Source: Turritopsis dohrnii
Taxonomy: Eukaryota > Cnidaria > Hydrozoa > Anthoathecata > Oceaniidae
Assembly (NCBI GenBank): GCA_027922465.2
Contig: BQMF02000045.1
Span: 992,001 to 1,056,000 of the forward strand
Reading direction: 5' to 3'
DNA: 64,000 nucleotides
Made by a program: the position numbers and the translations under genes. Below, piece after piece: positions 32,220 through 44,715 of the stretch; position 1 is the first letter of the stretch, and each line of letters begins with the position of its first letter. The notes under the pieces were generated by a model. It was not told the DNA's origin. It saw nothing but the letters and a program-made list of their open reading frames with translations, and ran no database searches.

Positions 32220-34153
32220 CAGTGTGTATCAAAAAGACTTATCCAAGAACTTTCAAAGCTTATTTTTCAGCGAATAGTTGTAATATGATTTAACTTTTTA
32301 TATGAAACGAAAGCGCTGGTTGAGATCTATCCGAAAATATAACTTTTTTTCCAAATAAATCTTCAAATCAAGAGTTATTGAAGAAGAAAACATTTATCTG
32401 CCTCATTAAATCCTTAAAGATCAATTAAATCAAGTTTTAATTACATAATTGCCTGTTGTTTAAGCAAGCGAAACTCTTTGATTTAATAACGACATTTTTG
32501 GGAGTTAAATTCCCCGAATAACTTGCATAAAAAATGTGTGAAAAAAGATTGCTCAGAGTTAAAAGTGTAGACACACGCAGTGAAGTGTATGCATATGAAA
32601 GATGGTTCATTTAACTGTTGAACAGAGAACATTTCTGGTTACCCGTTTTTTGGAAACAAGAAATTACGATCTAGTGGCTCAAGAATTCCAGCAAAGGTTT
32701 CCTCAAAGATCAGTTCCACACAGGAAAACAATACAATGGAATGTTAGAAAATTCAAGAGAGAAGGGACGGTAAGAAATATTCATAAAGAATGTTGTGGAA
32801 GACACAGAACAGGAAGATCCGTTCCAAATGTTGCTGCTGTAAGACAGTTGGTAGCGAATAACGGAAGAGTTTCTTGCCGTAATAATACTCTTGGTCTGCC
32901 CAGTGCCACATTCAACCGGATAGTGCGGTTAGATTTGAGCTGGCACCCATACAGAATTTTTGTCTGACATGAGCTGAAACCAGGTGACCTTGCTCGTCGC
33001 TTACACTTCTGTCGCTGGTTTTGTTATTCCTTCCACAATCCACGGTTCGTTCATAATATCGTGATAGGCGACGAGTGCTCATTTGGCATGAATGGGTCAG
33101 TTTCCAACCAAAACGTCCGAATGTATGCACCAAAGGGGCAACCTCCGGATTTTTATTTCGAAAAAAACAGCAATCGTCAAAAGTTGAACGTATGGGCAGG
33201 GGTTTGTGGAAACAATACAGTAATCGGGCCTTATTTCTTTCAAGGAAACGTAAATGGCCGAACTTATCTAGACATGATAAATAACTTTGTGCTTCCAAAT
33301 CTAGCACAAAACTACAATCTCTTACAAATACAGAATGCCAATCATCATGGTCTGTGGTGGTTTCAGGACGGCGCAACACCCCACAGAACCAGGAATGTAA
33401 GGCGACGGATCAATGAAGTTTTTGGAGCCCGTGTTGCTGCACTAGGCCATAACATTGAATGGCCTGCACGGTCTCCGGATTTAACACCGTGCGACTTCTT
33501 TCTCTGGGGCTGTATTAAGCAAAAAGTTTTTGTGACTCCTCCAGCCAGTATTGCTGATTTGAGAAGGCGCATTCTTAACGCGTTCAACTGGTTGCGGCAG
33601 CATCCAGAAATCACAAGAAATGCAATTCGAGAAATGGACACAAGGGCTGCAAAATGTATCCAGTTAGGAGGACAGCATGTTGAAGGCCATTAGAACTTAC
33701 TTTTATTTTTTCACATTGTGTTTATTATTTTTTTTGGACAGTTAAAGCCTCGTTGTTCTTATAAAATTGTTCTTATAAAAAAGACTGCATTTGCCTTAAG
33801 AACAAGTTTGTTTTTGACACTACGCAATGGTTAGAGCGAGATTTCAATCTTTAAGTGTAGATCTAACTTTATTTTGTTAATTTGTCCATAAAAACGTTGT
33901 AACATTGTCATTGTTTTCAAAAACACTTTCTATTATGTAGTGACTTAATTAATCTTTAACAAAATAATGAGAAGAGAAAAAGTTTGTTTCTTCAATAACT
34001 TCCGATTTAAAAATTTATTTAGGAAAAAAATTATATTTTCGGATACATCTCAACCAGCGCTTTCGTTTCATATAAAAAGTTAAATCATATCACAACTATT
34101 CGTTGAAAAATAAGCTATGAAAGTTCTTGGATAAGTCTTTTTGATACACACTG
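32220..34153 (+). mobile_element. mariner-type transposon with about 125-bp TIRs and TA TSD
   Basis: The left end CAGTGTGTATCAAAAAGACT and its inverse at the right start TIRs that run about 125 bases (to about 32344; from about 34030) with few mismatches. TA flanks both sides (32218-32219, 34154-34155). The 1,934-bp element has one transposase frame with a single stop. An AAGAACA-rich fragment of another repeat is present at 33746-33785. Confidence 0.93.
32602..33693 (+). pseudogene. mariner transposase, one in-frame stop, DD41D spacing
   Basis: A single 364-codon frame (including the terminal stop) is interrupted only by TGA at 32965-32967, in a context where one C-to-T change of CGA would create it. 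The N-terminus (LTVEQRTFLVTRFLETRNYD) is an HTH region of the kind found in arthropod and cnidarian mariner relatives. The catalytic Asp residues lie in VIGDECSF and WFQDGATPH, and the third is in SPDLTPCDFFLWG, with 41 residues between the second and third Asp if PCD is taken. That is the DD41D (VISITOR-like) arrangement rather than DD34D. A near-intact frame and matched TIRs suggest recent activity. Confidence 0.88.
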
Positions 34154-34250
34154 TATAACGCGTAAGTTAAGGCGAATATGGTTCTAGGGAATTTTCCAGG
34201 GGGGACTCATCCGGGGGGCAATTTTCCAGGGGGGAAATTGTCCTGGCACC

Positions 34251-34391
34251 GGCGAATATCCACTTATATTCGGATCGGTTCGCAAAACAATACACCACGT
34301 GAAAATAATACATAATATTTTCACGTGGTGTATTGTTTAGCAAACCGATCCGGTCCGGTCCGTGGACAATTATCTGAAGTGGATATTCGCC
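34251..34391 (+). repeat. 141-bp palindrome
   Basis: GGCGAATATCCACTT at the left is inverted as AGTGGATATTCGCC at the right, and the inner arms GATCGGTTCGC and AACAATACACCACGTGAAAA are also mirrored around a short AT loop. It could extrude as a hairpin and is probably a small foldback element. GCAATTTTCCAGGGGG repeats precede it. Confidence 0.7.
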
Positions 34392-35212
34392 TTTAGGCCA
34401 ACAGAGGCCTTCATTAACACAACCTTTTGCTCTCAACATGAAAGTAATCATAAAATTTTTATCTAATCTCCCCCGGAAAAAATGTTATTCCTTGTCTATG
34501 TATTGTACATTGTATTTTTGAAAACACAATACCAATGTTGCGTAACGGTCAATTCCACTAGTCATTTCTTTTTTTTGCACGCTTTTTATTGGATACCTGG
34601 TTTCTATAGATAAAAATTCTTTTTATTAACTTTCATGAAGAAAGAACATTTAATGATAAAAACCATCTAAAGATTTTGCTATTCTAAACTTTTCGGAAAT
34701 CTCAAAGTTTGAAGAAACAACTGACATACAGAAGTCGATGTAGAAAAAAACGTCGATGCAGATTGATGAATATTTTTATGCAATATTCCAAATGAAGATA
34801 CGAACGTATTTAAGTTTTGCTGAAATCAATATGAATATTTTCACATGGAAGTTAAAAGCATACGAAAGACCTGAAGATTTAAAAGACTCTGTGACACGCT
34901 GCAGCATTTTTGGTATTTATATTTATTTATTTTTCCCCATTTGCACAGTTTAATCAAAAACGACTGAGAGCTGTAAGATTTTATGAAAATTTTGCTAGTA
35001 CAACGAATTTACCTCAAACTAAAGCAATTGATTAAAGCTACAATAACCGAATGAACTACCAGAATACTATAAAATAGCTACAAAGATAACTTTTAATGGT
35101 ATCTATTATTTAATAAATAATTTGGATGTGTATTGGATACACGCCAAAGGCTTTCAAAGATCAGTAATGCGAAAATATGGCTGATGTACAGTCAGTTCAT
35201 GTCGTTATTAGA
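34392..35212. other. Unassigned stretch
   Basis: No repeat or gene recognised. Confidence 0.4.
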
Positions 35213-35500
35213 TTACACGCTTTTTTTATATAAGAACCAATAAAATCTGACCTGATGTTGGCTGTTCTTACTTTTTGAGCCTTTTTCAGCCTGAATTGTT
35301 CTTATTTTGTTCTTAGCTTTAAGAACACCGTTTCAAATTTCAGCCTCATTTTGTTCTTATTTATGGAACTTCCAGAAAAATAAAAATAAATCTTGTTAAA
35401 AACAACTGTTTAAAGCATGGTTGCTGTTCGGAAATGACCCGATATGAGTATGCGAGGTGAAAAAATAAAACTTCTGTATCATGAATTGTTCTTACAAACA
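35213..35500 (+). mobile_element. Truncated copy of the 14657-15120 MITE
   Basis: It starts ATTACACGCTTTTTTTATAT and follows the first half of the UFC1-intron copy closely (AAGAACCAATAAAATCTGAC), then is lost after TTGTTCTTACAAACAAAC. Confidence 0.7.
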
Positions 35501-35999
35501 AACAACGATGAATCCAATAAGTCACCCCACTAGCGCGGAGTTAAATTAGATAAAGCTACGAAGTTTTGTTGACGACATAGTTTGAGGGCAACCAGCTGGC
35601 CATTAAATCAAAAATTAAAAACATACCAGTACCAGTGTACCAGTTATCTTTTGACTATCATTAAGGCTGAAATACACTATCATTTTCCAATGATAATTTT
35701 CCAATTAATTAACATTGAATAATAATAGGGTTTCAGAAACACTCGTTTCCAATGACATTGAAAAATTGTTTTCGTTTCCTAGGTTCGCGAATGTCTTTTT
35801 TTTGGCATAATATAAACTGCTGCTGTTTCTTTCTCAGAGTCTATGTTTGTAAGTTTTAGTGATAATTCGCTCCAAAATTTTCATTGAATTTTCATTGTAT
35901 CATTGAAAATGGTAGTGTATTTCAGCCTTGAGTGTTGTTGACATCAAGACTTTCATTGTTTTTATTCTCAATCACCTGCTCAAAGGAAGAAATTGTAGC

Positions 36000-36051
36000 A
36001 TATGTGGAGGAAGAGACAAACTGGTATTTTAAAGAATTTACTCCACCATAG
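36000..36051 (+). repeat. Dispersed repeat ending TTTACTCCACCA, copy 2
   Basis: Matches 20165-20236 in GGAGGAAGAGA, GGTATTTTAAA and TTTACTCCACCA. Confidence 0.5.
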
Positions 36052-36537
36052 CTCTCTCTTTTCGTATTTCTATGCCGACACTTAAGCGAGGAAAAATAGT
36101 CAATATACAGGGATCGCGGAGCAGAATTTTGTTTGGGGGTGGTGACTAACTAGGGCCAAGAAAATTTTGCTAATTTTGTTGGACTAGAATGGCTGAAATC
36201 GTACTGTTTTTCCTAATTAAAAAGCACTTTTATGGTCCACAAATACGAAGTCTATCGCTGAAGTTCACTGAGTTGCTTGGAAAATGATAAGTTTGTTAAT
36301 AATAAATGTCAAGTCTTTACCAGGCTTTATGTACTTAAAATAAGTGAATGGAATAGGAAAAGGGAACTAGAAATTACGCCAAGAAAGAAGAAAATGTCTT
36401 ATAATTTACATTATAAGTTTTGCAAGATTATTTTATAAATTGTTCATGATGACATCCGTTTTTTATTCGCCATACACAAACATAGTCCCTGATACATGCA
36501 TGGAGATGTTTCCATGACCATGGACAAACGTTGATGT

Positions 36538-36690
36538 TGAAAAAATACTACGGGCCACTTATAGAATTCCCACGCGATATGCACACTTTAAAATAGGAAA
36601 TGAGTTGAAATATGAGAACCTCCTGAAAGTACCCGCGTTTATGTATCAACAAAAATTTAACGGCTAGACGGAAACTGATTCTGAATGATT
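36538..36690 (+). pseudogene. LINE reverse transcriptase C-terminal fragment
   Basis: The frame reads EKILRATYRIPTRYAHFKIG, then ELKYENLLKVPAF and a stop at 36664, with RRKLILNDSLNN just after in another frame. The pattern K-LR-(I/P)-PRY...L-VP is typical of the end of jockey/I-type LINE proteins. Confidence 0.4.
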
Positions 36691-37072
36691 CATTAAACAA
36701 TTAAACTTATGCTTTACCAAAGCGTTATGACCTTCAAAATAAAAGACGTTTTTCCATACATTAAGTGATTCTTTGGGACTTTAAGAACAACAAGATCGTA
36801 CCTCTAGCACAGGTGGAATAATATCAAATTCACACTCCTTAGTGAATCTCGCCTTGTTAAAGATCAATTTTGGCTATCTTTGCAATAGTTAGGGCTTGCT
36901 CCGACTGAAAGAAGAATATGATGGACTGGAAAATTAGTATCATACATACGCACTATTTATCACCATCTAATACTCCTATACATAAATTTAACATTTGTTG
37001 TATCGTAGGATCCTTTACCTCGTTTTCATGAATAACAATGAATAACAGGGCCATTTATCAAATCATAGCCGG

Positions 37073-37395
37073 TTACGACAAATATAAATTTCTTTTCAAT
37101 CTTAAATGTTCTTCTAACAAAAAGGAGGTAGATACATTTATCGGATGCAATTCCTTTGCGACGTCAATGTTTGGATCAACTATTTTATTCGTTAGGATTT
37201 GGTGAGTTTTCATAGGTTTTGTGTTTTGTGCTTCGTCAACCATTGCTCGTTTGGCAAAGGTTTGGTTTATGTCCTGCAAACAATTCCTGCATCTTTCATC
37301 AACTGTGATCCCGATTTTCCATTCATTGATTCTCGAGTTTTTGCAACGCTCAATTTCACAAAACATTTTGTACACGTTGCAATTTTCGTATAATC
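37073..37395 (-). other. Cys-containing minus-strand open frame, unassigned
   Basis: The minus-strand frame includes CNVYKMFCEIERC and RCRNCLQD. The Cys spacing could be an extracellular or zinc-binding module, but there are no clear splice sites and no family match. It may be an exon of an unseen minus-strand gene. Confidence 0.2.
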
Positions 37396-39709
37396 AGGGA
37401 AGTCTGTTCATTAATCAGAACGTGTTGTTCAAATGACGTAATCCATTGGCGAAAACTGATATGATTAGCTAAAAATCTAGTTCGCGATTGATAAGATTGA
37501 AAGGAAGATTAAGTCTTTATTTTTTTTTTCAAACTTTGAAAAATCCATGTCTACAACGAAAGACAGTCAATCACCGAATGTTGTGCAACTTTTTTTCTCT
37601 TTCTTAAAAACAAACAAAGTTACTCGTGTCCGGCCCCTACTTTAACTCCCGTAATTGCTCAATTTTTTAGTTCCATCTCGGAACAAGGTATGAAGCAAAA
37701 AATTTATTTTTGATAAATAAATTGCTATTGATCAACGGAATAAAAATATATTCCAATAAAAAAAGTATTAAGAGCCTTCAAACGAATAAGTAAATATTTC
37801 ATTTTAATGCACCATCACCCTACCTTTAATTCTAAAGTAGTGCATTCTGGGAGCAAAACAGACCATGTTCGCTGCTAACACTTTGCGTTAGCAAAATGCC
37901 AACATTAGTCGAATTAGTTCCCCAGAGATAGACAAAATTATGAAGGTGAAAGAATACCAAGATTATTTTTATATAAAGCTGAATTTACACTTGAGAAAAA
38001 TGTTTTTTGACGGCCCACGTGATATCATGAACCAATCGTTATCTCAGAAAATCGCGAACAAAAACGATGGTGCAATAAAGAAAGGTTCTTCTTTATTCCA
38101 CAAGGTGTGATTCCCTTTATTTTCCATTGAAAATCCTGTCCACAACGAATATTTTGGAGTGCAAATTCAGCAGTTTTTGACAATTAGGGGGTTAGAGAGC
38201 TTCTTCACTCGTGGTGAAAATTGTTTCTTTCTTTTCTAAAACATAATGAATATTCAAAGATAAAATCTAAGCTTCCATATCGTAAGAGAAGATGTTATGG
38301 AGACTAGATAGTTATTTAAAAACTAAAACTAATACTTATATTCTGTTCTCAAACTAAAAGAAACACTTCAATTGTTCACCATGATACAATGTATTTACAG
38401 TGAAACTGTAATGAACAAAAAGGTTCCTGTAAAAGAATTTAGGAAGGAGTGTTCATCAGCGAGGGTTGCTTTTTCCTTCCTTGTCTGGGGGTTCAATACA
38501 CATTTTTTTTATAAGAATTACATAAACTCACTTGATCCTTATGATTCTTAATAGTGCCCCCCCTCCGATTGTTTTGTTAATAACTTTTTTAATATTAGGG
38601 GTATCGTTCTGAAACTTTGTGACTTTTCCTAAATTTCTATTTGGAAAATTTTAGTAAAAAACATTTTGGAAAAAAATTTGCTCATCTTCAGCATTTGGGC
38701 CATTGTTTAAAACTGGCAGTACAAAAAAATAGCATTTTTTTTTCTTTTGAAGGCAAGTCATGTGATCATTGCAAGCGTGTTTTCATGCTGAATTGAAACT
38801 TAGATCACATCTACTATTATATTCCATCTGAAAAACTTTCAATATCACAAATAAATTTAATAATTGCATACCCAATGTACCTAGTTGTCATAACAATAGG
38901 CCACCTGTTCATAAAAATTAGGTCAAAATGTACAAAATAGATCAAGGTCCAACTGGTCCAAATTTCAACAAACAATATGGAGTCGTTCAGATTTTATGGA
39001 GACCCCCCTTCCCCACCCTCTTTCCCACCCCTAGTTCCTCAGAGCCCCACAAAAAGCCTAGTCCTAATAGGGTTAAGGTGATTCTTAAAATATTCTTTAA
39101 TTTGGACGATTTTGAGTCTCGTGACTCTTGTAAAAAGAATTCTTATAACAAAAACTGTAAGCTTGAATAGTTTGTATACCTAATAGATGTTCTTCACCCC
39201 AAAACTTGCTGTTATGAATTACTGTGAACATACTGCCAGGGTTGTTTCAAGTGTTGATCTTATACCTAATCACTGGGTTCGAAGTTGATACACCCGTACT
39301 CACCACATTTATCATTACTAACTATAGCAGACGTGTGTGTGTACTTTGATTGACAGTATGACTTATGTGGCGTTTTCAACGTACAGACAGCGAGATTTGA
39401 CTTTATTTCTTAGACCTAAATGATGGGGAAATTAAAATGTAACTAGTGTAATAAAATCTACCAGATAGAACGTAAAACCTATGTTTACTTCATAGAATAA
39501 AGTAATATACAAATTGCACAGTCAAAACGCTGAAGGCTGAAAATATTCCTTGTCACCTATAGACTTTACTTTAAACTTAAAGGGCTTGCAAGTAATTTGA
39601 TTATGAAGTGCAACATATATGAAAACCAAGAACCTTTATTTTGATATGCACGTGGCGCGTTTCAGTGCACTAACTATTACATGTATATAACACCTTGTCA
39701 TTCATTCAG
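37396..39709. other. Unassigned stretch
   Basis: No gene supported. The 80-codon frame at 38928-39170 follows low-complexity CCC-rich DNA, and TTATAAGAATT occurs near 38511 and, inverted, near 39140, hinting at a decayed MITE. Confidence 0.35.
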
Positions 39710-39861
39710 GTGGATGCCAGATGCAACAACATTTCGATACAACAAATACAACAAATATGTCTCCTAAAGAAAGCCACCTGAAGATGAACATGAAGACATA
39801 TTGGGATGTTACTAACAAAACCTCTGATGTTATAGACTATCACTACACATGGGAACAATAG
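39710..39861 (+). CDS. Possible terminal exon, unrecognised
   Basis: After the acceptor CTTGTCATTCAG the plus frame reads GCQMQQHFDTTNTTNMSPKE and ends TYWDVTNKTSDVIDYHYTWE before a TAG. The composition is hydrophilic with N-glycosylation-like NTTN and NKTS sequons, as for a secreted protein. No upstream exon is identified. Confidence 0.25.
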
Positions 39862-41990
39862 GAAACCGTGAGTTTAATCATTCGCGCGTAAGGAAATAAA
39901 CCATTTCTGTAATTTAAACTATAACCATTAAACTGTATACGAGATCCAGGTTTGTTTTCTGCGTTAAATAATAAAGTACCGTAACAAAGAGCGCGTTCAA
40001 ACAATTTAGTGGCACATTACTGTACCACTTAAAAGACTAACAGGTTATATGTGGAGTGAAAGTTGGCTGATGGTATCATATGCATCTTCCTTAATTTCTC
40101 ATAATAATGATACCTTGCGATGCGCGTTGCAGGAATTGTGGTCTTAATTAGGTAGGGGTAAGGTGGTATCGTTTTATGATTAAAAAGGTTGTATGCAATT
40201 CCCTTCTGAAAACAAGGTCTATTTGATGGTAAGGAAACTTTAACTTTGTGTGGTAGCTCAAACAAATTTTTCTTTTATTCAAGTCATTCTCTATGCTGTC
40301 AACTTGACCTTGTTGCAACTGAGTGCCCTGTCCCTGTCCCTTGTGGCTTTGTAGTCGGACGCTAAAACTTGCGCGTAAGATAGGTTAGGAGTAAGTAGGC
40401 AGGTAGGTAGGAAGTTTCGACCATTCCGATTACACCAGTCATAATCTCCTCCACAGAGCTCCTTTTTGTGAGCTTGTGGAGAAGGTTTAGTTTTTTATCT
40501 ATTTTATCATACACAAATCTCAGTTGCTTTCTTTTAAAAAACGCTTTCGCTGCTATTTATGGAGATGTTAATCGAAAGAGGAATGAGAAGAACAGAAGAA
40601 AATGCTTAGAAGAAAATTACTTTGCGACGGGAATGATAATAAAGAAAGACTCTTTCATATGAATTCAGAGCTTTAGTGACCTGTTTCAGAAATTCGTTAA
40701 CTAATTTGAATTTTATATCTGCTTTATGCAAAAGTGTTGAATGACTGGAAGATTACTGGAAGAACTTTCTGAAACCTTACCTTGACGAAGATGAATTCTT
40801 TTTTCGATATCTCTATAAAATGCAATAGTGTGGACAGTCTGATAAAAGTTCGCTGAAATACGTGTGCAATGATAAACATTCAAGACATCCAAAGCAGACT
40901 TTTTAGTGATAACGATCATGCCATACTCAAAAAAATTGCTGATTAATAACAGAACTATAAACAATACTCTTAATTAATTTGGAAAAAACTTTTTGGTTTA
41001 AATCGTCACGCTGTTTTGGAATTGCTTGTAAGTTTTAGGAGTTTCTTTTGGGGCGTTATTGCGATGGTTTTGGGGATTCCTCGTCCACCCCGCCCCACCT
41101 CTCCTGCAGGAAATGTTTGAGTACACATACATCAATTAAGAGTTATGATTCTTGATACCAACATGTCACTCAAGTTCCTCATGAATCCCCCGACCCAACA
41201 CGCGGGCGACGTTTTTGTTTCCTGATCAAGATATGAACATATCCGGCTAAAGATGTGGAAGTTGTTTCCTGATCATGATGGTTCACCACTTCCGATGCAA
41301 GAAGATAACGATTCTGTAGCCGATTACATTATTCAGAATAAATTTTTATTGATATCATCCATTCCCTCTCTATATTGTTCAATTTAAAGTAATATTAACT
41401 TTTAAAAGCAATTTAAATGCCATTAAAATCAAATGTCGGCGTGGTTAATCTTTTTTTTTCTACCCCAGGTTATACTTCAAGAGAAATTTCTCTTGTTCAG
41501 AATTCTTGAGGAACTTTTAAAGTAAGGATTTCGTAAATATCCGTGTAAAATCATATCATAAACAGTATGAGGTATTTATTTATCAAGTTGAGACATGTCA
41601 TTCGATAAAAGTGAACGTCGAACGAATGTGTTAGAGAAAATAATATAAAATTGTTTTTCAGTTTGTCTCTATTTTGAATTGGTCTGTCTCAAATTGTTAG
41701 ATAAATGGTATATTTGTATTTGCATGTATGTACAATTAACTATATTCTCATACCACCTTGAAGAAGTAATGGCGGCTTCAGTGAAGGGATAAGTATACCA
41801 CTCAGGTAGGTTAACATCAACTTAAGATTTTGGAGAAGGGTTTAACAAATTTTGTAGTTCTTTTGAAATGGATGACTTATATACACGTTTTGTGTAATTT
41901 TGAATAAGAAACAATCTAACATTTCGAAATTAGACTATTTTATAGGGAAGGAGAAAAAAAAGTGAGCATATCATATGGAAACTGATTGAT
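39862..41990. other. Unassigned stretch with one possible minus exon
   Basis: A minus-strand frame ending at 40781 (SALDVLNVYHCTRISANFYQ region) runs into a good donor, CAAG|GTAAGG, and might be an internal exon (about 40920-40781). No partner exon is found. Nothing else is recognised. Confidence 0.25.
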
Positions 41991-42236
41991 ATGGATGGGT
42001 TAAAACAACAACGATGGAGAGACATCATTTCATGACATCATTGACAAACTAACTGATCTTTTGGAATATAATTAGGAAAGGAAAATCAATGTCATTAACG
42101 TCGAAATATCAGAGATAGGTGTTTTAAGAAGTTTGATCGATATGGCGCCCTATCCAGTAAACTCCTTTTGATATACGAGAATGACTTTTTTTTGCAGCAA
42201 ACGGGTTTAAATTTGATTTTTACTAACTGCCACTTG

Positions 42237-42259
42237 TAGGGGGTAATTGTTTCCATAAG
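42237..42259 (+). repeat. Direct repeat TAGGGGGTAATTGTTTCCAT, copy 1
   Basis: The same 23 bases (TAGGGGGTAATTGTTTCCAT followed by AAG) occur at 43949-43971, 1.7 kb away. A GATGGAGA/AAACAACA motif lies near each. Confidence 0.6.
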
Positions 42260-43948
42260 ATACTTTTAAACAAAGGTTGAGGGCGCTGATTCGATCATTT
42301 AAGGTTCGTAATAATGCACTTTGATAGTGATCATGAAGTTTTAACATCAATTGTTGGTAGGATAGATAGATAGATTGAATATGTAGTTTAATATACAAGG
42401 TGTTTTGAAAACAGAATATGAAGTTAAGTTGTAGTCAAACGTGAAGGCAGTTGGGGATCCCCTATCGACGTGAAGGGGAAATTTTCAAACCGATCGATGT
42501 AGTGTTTACTATGGAATTTGCATTTAACCTGATAAAAATGTCAATAAAAGTTCAAAGATACATTACAACAATAAAGCAACAGATAGACAAAACGATATAA
42601 CTCACGAATGAAAGAATGAATGACTAAGAGAGTAAGTGAATATATATGAAGGAAGAGACAGATCCGATCAGATACAGATGCAATAATAGAAAATCAGATA
42701 CAAAGATGCAATAATAGAAGAAAGTCTGACCAAAAGCAAGGGAGGCAGACATGATGTCTCCAAGACAAGGAAGTTTGTTCGGCACAAAAAGGAGAGATTA
42801 GTAATTAAGTACGAAGAGGAACATGAACGAAAAATATGATGAAAGATAAAATAGATTGTCACTTTCCCGATACCAGCTCATTGGTAATGACCTGAACCTC
42901 TCTTTAACATGTCCACATCCACTCACCCCTACTATAAACTATGCCCATATCTTCCTAATTTCAATCCACTTATTTGCATTACTTGCATTACATACCTCCA
43001 GTTACTTGTTGCTATTTTTACACCATTCTCATGTTGTATTTACATTTCGCTTCTTTTTCCTATCCCCCTCATTTTTACAACCTCTTTACCAACCAAAGTA
43101 ACCCTTTATTGCCATACACCCATAACCATTCCTGCTATAAATCTGTACGTCTAGATATACTTTATTATCAACGTTTATTTTCTTAATTTCGTTTCTTTAT
43201 TGTTCCACATTTCCACCCTTCAAATTTTTTTTTTTTTTCACTATTTTTATTTTTCACATTTTATGTTTAATTATGTTTGTGTAATAGCAGAGAGAGAGAG
43301 AGAGAGATGGTGGTGGTGCCCATTTATAGTTTTCTAATTATATTTTTTCCATTTATCTATTGTTCAATTGTGGTTAGTTTATTTCATTTATGTTTATTTT
43401 ACCACCCAATTATTTATCCTATATTTATCATTTACATGTTTTCTGCACTCCATTTTTCATTTTTCTTTATCAATTATTTATCGCGCCTAAAATCGAACTG
43501 AAAGCGGAGAGAGACAGAGAGGAGATAAGAGTGAACTGTTCCAAATTTTGTAACCAAGTTTTTATTATAGTCAGTAAAATGACAAAACACTTTCAGCTTT
43601 TCCTATTCAGGTATGATTGTTACTATCCATCTGCATGGGTAATTGGTTTCTGGTTTGTTTTTATTTTTAGTGTAAATTGTATTATATTATTCCGATGTAA
43701 AACCTATTGCGTTTTAGTGTGTAGACAACATTGGTTGGTTTGTCGCAAGTGGTCGAGCAAATGAAAAATATGGAAAGATATCAATGAAAACGTTGGCATT
43801 ATTCTGATAACTTTTGAAGTTGTACTAGCACTATTATGATCTGACAGCCATCTATTGAGCCTCTTTGTAGATTTATATCTATCATCTTTTTGGTCGTTTT
43901 TAGTATATTTGATTAATCTTATTTGTTTCAATACAACTATGATAATAT
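42260..43948. other. Pyrimidine-rich low-complexity stretch
   Basis: The stretch 42890-43500 is strongly pyrimidine-rich and produces long overlapping open frames that are compositional artefacts. An (AG)n run lies at 43288-43306. Confidence 0.5.
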
Positions 43949-43971
43949 AGGGGGTAATTGTTTCCATAAGT
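43949..43971 (+). repeat. Direct repeat, copy 2
   Basis: Partner of 42237-42259. Confidence 0.6.
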
Positions 43972-44429
43972 GGTAGAAAAGACATCAGATAAACCGGATG
44001 AAACAACAGAGATGGAGAAAAGGTATGGACAATATTCTGTATTCGTAAGGACTGAGTGCTTATAAAATAAAATACGGATCCTTTACCATCTTTCATCTAC
44101 TTGTAATATGAATGGTGTACATATTCCATGTGGAATATTAAACCACCGTGTACTATTCCTAACGCAGTGACGACGATTTTCAACCTTTAAAATTAATGGA
44201 AATACCAGCGATGACATTATCGATAACATAGTATGTATTATGATTGGTTGGTCTTTGGAAGTGATAACAGAGAAAATGAAATCATTAAGAAGCGATTTAC
44301 AATAGAAGATAGATCAGTGAAGTGCCAATTGGAATAATGGCTGTAAGAATCGAATCTGTAGAAAGTTTCTTTTCGTTTTCTTAAAATTGGTTGATTATAC
44401 TTGGGTTGAAGAAATCAAGTGTATTAATT

Positions 44430-44715
44430 TTGATCTGCTTTGAATACTTTACTAGCTAAACAGGAAAAGAATGAAGAAATCTTACAAGCTTGTAGCAAAT
44501 GAAACTCTAACAACTGCTTAATAGTAAGTGGAAATTCTTTACTTGGATAGTTTTGAATAAGAGTTGCATGACAGATGTCATAAAACCTTTTGACAATATC
44601 GATTTTTGATATTTTTGATTTGCTTTAAATTCTTTACTAGCTAAAGGAAAAGAATGAAGGAATCTTTACAAGCCTGAAGAAAATGTAACCATAGCAACTA
44701 ATTAAAAGTAAGTTG
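44430..44715 (+). repeat. Tandem duplication of about 187 bp
   Basis: CTTTACTAGCTAAA followed by AGGAAAAGAATGAAG and AATCTTACAAGC occurs at 44450 and again at 44633 with moderate divergence. Confidence 0.7.

Noticed and set aside
42856..43764. Overlapping long plus-strand open frames
   Set aside because: They arise from pyrimidine-rich low-complexity sequence, overlap in several frames and have membrane-like composition only because of T-richness.
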